From contig CALBSD010000110.1 in assembly GCA_937927625.1 (NCBI GenBank), positions 1 to 8,028 of the forward strand: DNA of 8,028 nucleotides, in the 5' to 3' direction. The translations under genes and the position numbers were made by a program. The stretch comes from an uncultured Actinomycetes bacterium. GTDB lineage: Bacteria > Actinomycetota > Acidimicrobiia > Acidimicrobiales > Ilumatobacteraceae. The notes beneath the pieces were generated by a model. The model was not told the origin of the DNA and ran no database searches. It saw only the letters and a list, made by a program, of their open reading frames with translations. This document shows positions 4,575 through 8,028 of this stretch, piece by piece (the stretch's first letter is position 1; each line of letters begins with the position of its first letter).

Positions 4575-6209
4575 TTACATCATCCCCATGCCACCAGGCA
4601 TGCCGCCGCCCATGCCAGCACCGGCGCCGCCGGCTCCTGGCTTGTCGGCAACGAGGCATTCGGTGGTGAGAACCAAAGCTGCAATGGATGCTGCGTTCTG
4701 AAGCGCTGCACGGGTGACCTTTGCAGGGTCGATGATGCCAGCAGCAACGAGGTCGACGTATTCGCCGGTCGCTGCGTTGAGGCCCATGCCGCCCTTTTCG
4801 GACTCCACACGCTGCACCACAACGGAGCCTTCAAGGCCAGCGTTGTCGGCAATGTGCTTCGCAGGTGCAATCAGTGCGTCATAAACGGTGCGTGCGCCAG
4901 TTGCTTCGTCACCAGTGAGTGACTCAACAACCTTGAGAACTGCAGGACGGCTGCGCAAGAGAGCGGTACCGCCACCTGCAACAACGCCTTCTTCGATAGC
5001 TGCACGAGTCGCCGAGATGGCGTCCTCGATGCGGTGCTTCTTTTCCTTGAGTTCTACTTCAGTAGCAGCGCCCACCTTGATGAGAGCAACGCCACCGGCG
5101 AGCTTTGCAAGACGCTCTTGGAGCTTCTCGCGATCCCAATCAGAATCGGTGTTGTCGATTTCAGTCTTGATCTGGCTGATACGGCCATTGACTTCGTCCT
5201 TGTCGCCAGCACCATCAACGATTGTCGTTTCGTCCTTGGTGATGATGACGCGCTTTGCACGACCAAGAAGGTCGAGTGTGACGTTCTCAAGCTTGAGACC
5301 AACTTCTTCGCTGATGACCTGGCCACCAGTAAGAACTGCCATGTCTTGCAACATTGCCTTACGACGATCGCCGAAGCCTGGAGCCTTCACTGCTGTGGAG
5401 TTGAAGGTGCCACGAATCTTGTTCACCACGAGAGTTGCAAGCGCTTCGCCCTCAACATCTTCAGCGATGATGAGAAGTGGGCGGCCTGTCTTCATGACGG
5501 ATTCGAGTGCTGGAAGAAGAGCCTGTACCGAAGAGATCTTCGATGAGTAGAACAAGATGTATGGCTCATCGATGATGGCCTCTTGACGCTCTTGATCGGT
5601 CACGAAGTATGGAGACAAGTAGCCCTTGTCGAACTGCATTCCTTCAGTGAAATCAAGGTCAATACCGAAGGTATTGCTTTCTTCAACAGTTACAACGCCG
5701 TCTTTGCCGACCTTGTCGATTGCGTCTGCAATGACCTTGCCGATGCTTGCGTCTGCAGCAGAAATTGTTGCAACGCTTGCGATGTCGCTCTTGTCGTCAA
5801 CTTCTTTTGCTTGACCCTTGATGGACTCAACAGCAGCTGCAACAGCCTTCTCGATACCGCGCTTCAAACCCATTGGGTTTGCACCGGCAGCGACGTTGCG
5901 CATGCCCTGGTGAACGATTGCCTGTGCGAGCACAGTTGCTGTTGTGGTGCCGTCACCTGCGACGTCATTTGTCTTGGTGGCAACTTCCTTCACGAGCTGT
6001 GCGCCCATGTTCTCGAAAGGATCGTCGAGTTCGACTTCCTTCGCGATGGAAACACCGTCATTGGTGATTGTTGGTGCGCCGAACTTCTTGTCGAGAACGA
6101 CGTTGCGTCCCTTAGGTCCGAGCGTTACTTTCACCGCATCGGCAAGCTTGTTAACGCCTGCCTCGAGAGCGCGACGCGCCTCGTCATTGAACTTCAATTG
6201 CTTTGCCAT
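4575..6209 (-). CDS. groL: 60 kDa chaperonin GroEL
   Basis: GroEL forms the double-ring ATP-driven folding chamber, closed by GroES, in the cytoplasm. The ATP-site motifs are intact: VTLGPKGRNVVLD (28-40), DGV (51-53) and GDGTTTATVL (85-94) with the catalytic-loop Asp86. Further landmarks are the apical-domain EDVEGEALATLVVNK and APGFGDRRKAMLQD, and the C-terminal equatorial EEGVVAGGGTALL and NAASIAALVLTTE. The protein ends in a Gly-Met-rich GGMPGGMGMM tail, the classical cavity-lining tail, not the His-rich tail of some extra actinobacterial GroEL copies. The full 544 residues are typical. The ATG at 6209 comes 8 bases after the groS stop, with AGGT as a weak ribosome-binding site overlapping that stop. 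It is co-transcribed with groS from the CIRCE-controlled promoter. Confidence 0.98.
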   Translation of the reverse strand: MAKQLKFNDEARRALEAGVNKLADAVKVTLGPKGRNVVLDKKFGAPTITNDGVSIAKEVELDDPFENMGAQLVKEVATKTNDVAGDGTTTATVLAQAIVHQGMRNVAAGANPMGLKRGIEKAVAAAVESIKGQAKEVDDKSDIASVATISAADASIGKVIADAIDKVGKDGVVTVEESNTFGIDLDFTEGMQFDKGYLSPYFVTDQERQEAIIDEPYILFYSSKISSVQALLPALESVMKTGRPLLIIAEDVEGEALATLVVNKIRGTFNSTAVKAPGFGDRRKAMLQDMAVLTGGQVISEEVGLKLENVTLDLLGRAKRVIITKDETTIVDGAGDKDEVNGRISQIKTEIDNTDSDWDREKLQERLAKLAGGVALIKVGAATEVELKEKKHRIEDAISATRAAIEEGVVAGGGTALLRSRPAVLKVVESLTGDEATGARTVYDALIAPAKHIADNAGLEGSVVVQRVESEKGGMGLNAATGEYVDLVAAGIIDPAKVTRAALQNAASIAALVLTTECLVADKPGAGGAGAGMGGGMPGGMGMM

Positions 6210-6217
6210 GTTGAGAC

Positions 6218-6511
6218 CTACTTGGTAACAACTGCAAGAACGTCACGGCTGGTGAGGATCAAAAGATCCTGTCCGCCATGAGAGATTTCGGTGCCGCCGT
6301 ACTTGCTGTACAAAACAACGTCGCCGACTTTGATGTCGAGTGCGAAATGCTTGCCTTCGTCATCGCTCCAGCGGCCAGGGCCGACTGCAAGAACGGTACC
6401 CTGCTGTGGCTTTTCCTTCGCGGTGTCGGGGATGACGAGACCCGATGCAGTGGTCTGCTCGGCTTCGCTGGGCTGAACGACAATGCGGTCGTCGAGTGGC
6501 TTCAGGTTCAT
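6218..6511 (-). CDS. groS: 10 kDa co-chaperonin GroES
   Basis: GroES forms the seven-membered lid that caps GroEL. The sequence opens with LKPLDDRIVVQPSEAE (3-18), the family signature. The mobile loop (about 17-34) carries the hydrophobic GroEL contact GLVIPD (24-29), and GTVLAVGPG (38-46) follows. The roof and C-terminal part shows KVGDVVLYSKYGGTEI (61-76), and the protein ends at VLAVVTK. Its 97 residues are exactly in range. The ATG at 6511 has a strong GGAGGA site 5 bases upstream. It is first gene of the groS-groL operon. The 109-base gap before it holds a promoter and a CIRCE operator, so heat-inducible HrcA control is expected. Confidence 0.98.
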   Translation of the reverse strand: MNLKPLDDRIVVQPSEAEQTTASGLVIPDTAKEKPQQGTVLAVGPGRWSDDEGKHFALDIKVGDVVLYSKYGGTEISHGGQDLLILTSRDVLAVVTK

Positions 6512-6572
6512 GGTTTCCTCCGATGAATCAACATTTCGAAAATGAACTCCGCACTGGCGAGCCAGTCCGGCG

Positions 6573-6599
6573 TTAGCACTCAGGGAGTGCGACTGCTAA
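6573..6599 (-). promoter_or_regulatory. CIRCE operator (HrcA-binding inverted repeat)
   Basis: The plus strand reads TTAGCACTC (6573-6581), nine bases, then GACTGCTAA (6591-6599). This is the CIRCE consensus TTAGCACTC-N9-GAGTGCTAA with exact spacing and one mismatch (C for G at 6593). HrcA binds this repeat and represses chaperonin genes until heat stress. The mismatched half-site adjoins the predicted -10 box, so bound HrcA would cover the transcription start. Confidence 0.93.
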
Positions 6600-6627
6600 T
6601 GATACGGACGGGGCGGGCGCCTAGCAA
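6599..6627 (-). promoter_or_regulatory. groES-groEL promoter (-35 TTGCTA, -10 TATCAT)
   Basis: On the minus strand, TTGCTA (6627-6622) and TATCAT (6604-6599) are separated by exactly 17 bases, close to the sigma-70 consensus (4/6 and 5/6). The predicted start of transcription, around 6592, falls inside the CIRCE repeat, giving a leader of about 80 bases. The -35 box overlaps the last codons and stop of maf. Confidence 0.65.
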
Positions 6628-7220
6628 CCGAGACCGAGAAGCTGGCTGGTTTCCCGCAGGGGCAGACCAATGATGTTGCTCATGGAACCCCGAGTGGACT
6701 GGACCAGGGTGCCACCCAGGCCCTGAATGGCGTACGAGCCGGCTTTCCCCTGCCATTCGCCCGTGCCGATGTACCAATCCAGCAGGGCGTCCGTGACGGG
6801 CTCAAAGGTGACCATCGAGGTGACCACGAGGGATGCAACCGAATCAGGCCGGACCACAGCCACCCCCGTGTGGACGCGGTGGGTGCGGGCGCTCAGCAGC
6901 TTCAGCATGCGGCGAGCATCAGCCTCGTCCTCGGGCTGACCAAAGATGACCCCATCCAGATCCACGGTCGTGTCGGCGCCCAACACGAGTGCATCAGTGG
7001 AGAGTCGCTCTTGCACGGCGCGCGCTTTCCACTCTGCAAGACGCTTCACGTATTCAGCGGGTTGCTCACCGGCGTGTGGCGTTTCATCAATGTCTGCAGG
7101 AACTACTTCTGCAGTGATGCCCAGTTGTGCGATGAGATCAATGCGTCGCGGTGAACGAGATGCCAGAACGACACGCAACTGTTCGTGATCAGCCACCGCT
7201 GACGGCCGTCTCATGTGCAT
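6621..7220 (-). CDS. maf: Maf family nucleoside triphosphate pyrophosphatase
   Basis: Maf proteins hydrolyse non-canonical or specific nucleotides (dTTP, UTP, CTP and modified forms) to monophosphates, a house-cleaning role. Visible motifs are LASRSPRR (19-26), DIDE (43-46), Lys66, GADTTV (81-86), HRVHTGVAV (114-122), GKAGSYAIQGLGG (158-170) with Gln166, and SNIIGLPL (181-188). The usual GKP motif reads GQP here (94-96), replacing a lysine described as part of the active site. The start is uncertain. ATG 7220 overlaps dusB by 32 bases and ATG 7214 by 26. GTG 7196 overlaps it by 8 and gives the family-typical short N-terminus before the LAS motif. None has a clear Shine-Dalgarno. The overlap indicates co-transcription with dusB. 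The 3' part of the gene is clearly more GC-rich than dusB. Confidence 0.93.
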   Translation of the reverse strand: MHMRRPSAVADHEQLRVVLASRSPRRIDLIAQLGITAEVVPADIDETPHAGEQPAEYVKRLAEWKARAVQERLSTDALVLGADTTVDLDGVIFGQPEDEADARRMLKLLSARTHRVHTGVAVVRPDSVASLVVTSMVTFEPVTDALLDWYIGTGEWQGKAGSYAIQGLGGTLVQSTRGSMSNIIGLPLRETSQLLGLGC

Positions 7221-8028
7221 CGTCGGGCAATGTCATGTCATCACGGTTTTCCAAGTAACCCTCAGGCAGAACAACTTTGATGGGGCCATTGGTGTGACCG
7301 CGTGCAAGACGTTCACCACCGGGGACAAGTGTCATTGAGCGATCAAGTCGTTCCGCAATCTGTTGCAACTCTTCAAACGACGCAACTGTTGCAAACGCAC
7401 GACGCACTTCTGAACCAACGGGATAACCAGTGAGATACCAACCGCAATGCTTACGGAAATTACGAATACCAAATTCTGGACCCATGATGCTCATCAACCC
7501 TTGCGCATGTTCCAACATCACATTGAGAACAAAACCAAGATTCGGAGATTGTTGAATTTCCTTGCCGGAGAATGCATCGACAAGATCACGGAACAACCAC
7601 GGTTTTCCTAAACAACCGCGACCGACAACAACACCATCGCAACCGGTTTCATTCATCATGCGCACTGCGTCTGATGCTTCCCAGATATCGCCGTTTCCAA
7701 GAACAGGAATACTGGTGACCGCTTGTTTCAATTCTGCGATGTATTCCCAATGCGCAGTTCCGCCGTAATGCTGTTCGGCAGTACGTGCATGAAGCGCGAT
7801 CATTTGGATGCCTTCTTCTTCAGCAGCCTTACCGGTGTCGAGGAATGTCACGATGTCATCGTTAATGCCAATACGGAACTTGCACGTAATGGGCACGCCA
7901 TACGGTTCAGCGGCTTGCACAGCAGCACGCATGATGGCGCGAGTGAGATTGCGTTTCACGGGTACAGCAGCACCGCCACCCTTACGAGTCACTTTGTTCG
8001 CAGGGCAACCAAAGTTCATGTCGATGTG
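7189..8028 (-). CDS. dusB: tRNA-dihydrouridine synthase DusB, 5' end cut by window
   Basis: Dus enzymes use FMN and NADPH to reduce uridines in tRNA to dihydrouridine. The frame is open to the window end, and HID precedes the first internal Met, completing the HIDMNFGCPANKV motif. The gene therefore starts beyond base 8028, and the Met at 8019 is not the start. In the visible 279 residues: GCP (7-9) with the conserved Cys, CKFRIG (49-54), HARTAEQHYGGTAHW (80-94), GNGD (111-114) and VVGRGCLGKPWLF (134-146) form the FMN-binding barrel. A helical tRNA-binding domain follows, with RKHCGWYLTG (192-201). The polar tail with NGPIKVVLPEG (247-257) resembles actinobacterial members. It overlaps the start of maf. 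It needs FMN, whose precursor is made by the rib genes in this window, though that link may be chance. Confidence 0.95.
   Translation of the reverse strand, partial: HIDMNFGCPANKVTRKGGGAAVPVKRNLTRAIMRAAVQAAEPYGVPITCKFRIGINDDIVTFLDTGKAAEEEGIQMIALHARTAEQHYGGTAHWEYIAELKQAVTSIPVLGNGDIWEASDAVRMMNETGCDGVVVGRGCLGKPWLFRDLVDAFSGKEIQQSPNLGFVLNVMLEHAQGLMSIMGPEFGIRNFRKHCGWYLTGYPVGSEVRRAFATVASFEELQQIAERLDRSMTLVPGGERLARGHTNGPIKVVLPEGYLENRDDMTLPDDAHETAVSGG

Noticed and set aside
5583..6281. Long plus-strand open frames opposite groL and groS (232, 220 and 170 codons).
   Set aside because: They are mirror frames of highly conserved, biased GroEL coding sequence, with Cys- or Ser-rich translations and no initiation signals.
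6553..6566. ACTGG/CCAGT mini-hairpin in the groES leader as a second heat-shock operator.
   Set aside because: It has only 5 bp with a 4-base loop and matches neither the HspR-type HAIR element nor CIRCE. It is likely incidental.

Overview
The window looks like chromosomal housekeeping DNA from an actinobacterium (Actinomycetota). The clues are the fused RibBA enzyme, the group XIV-type secreted phospholipase A2, a CIRCE-controlled groES-groEL operon, and a DusB-type enzyme with a long GPxxVxLP-type tail. Base composition is moderate (hand counts from about 42% to 63% G+C in different stretches), which would suit an Acidimicrobiia-like freshwater or marine lineage. That class assignment is only an inference.

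Left part, plus strand (1-3274): the 3' half of an FMN riboswitch runs directly into ribD. ribD, ribBA and ribH follow, joined by ATGA start/stop overlaps, and together supply most of riboflavin synthesis from GTP and ribulose 5-phosphate. No riboflavin synthase gene (ribE/ribC) lies between them. After ribH come two hairpins. The second carries a perfect Shine-Dalgarno sequence in its loop and the start codon in its stem, and leads into a gene for a small secreted phospholipase A2-like protein.

Middle part, minus strand (3275-4520): a three-gene cassette with overlapping reading frames encodes a small multi-pass membrane protein, a 56-residue unrecognised protein, and a CoA-pyrophosphatase-type NUDIX hydrolase. 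It converges on the phospholipase gene with the two stop codons back to back. A 15-bp perfect hairpin separates it from the groEL gene upstream.

Right part, minus strand (4575-8028): groS and groL follow a good sigma-70-like promoter overlapping a CIRCE (HrcA) operator, so they should be a heat-shock operon. Upstream are maf, a nucleotide pyrophosphatase with an unusual active-site substitution, and dusB, a tRNA-dihydrouridine synthase cut by the window end. dusB and maf overlap and are probably co-transcribed; the groES promoter lies across the maf stop codon.

There is no mobile element, CRISPR array, tRNA or rRNA, and no gap over 300 bases without a gene. The largest non-coding stretches are about 110 bases, on either side of groS-groL. 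I do not see a clear new multi-gene defence or metabolic system. The most novel elements are the start-codon hairpin before the phospholipase gene, the small coupled cassette at 3275-4462, and the riboswitch overlapping the ribD ribosome-binding site.
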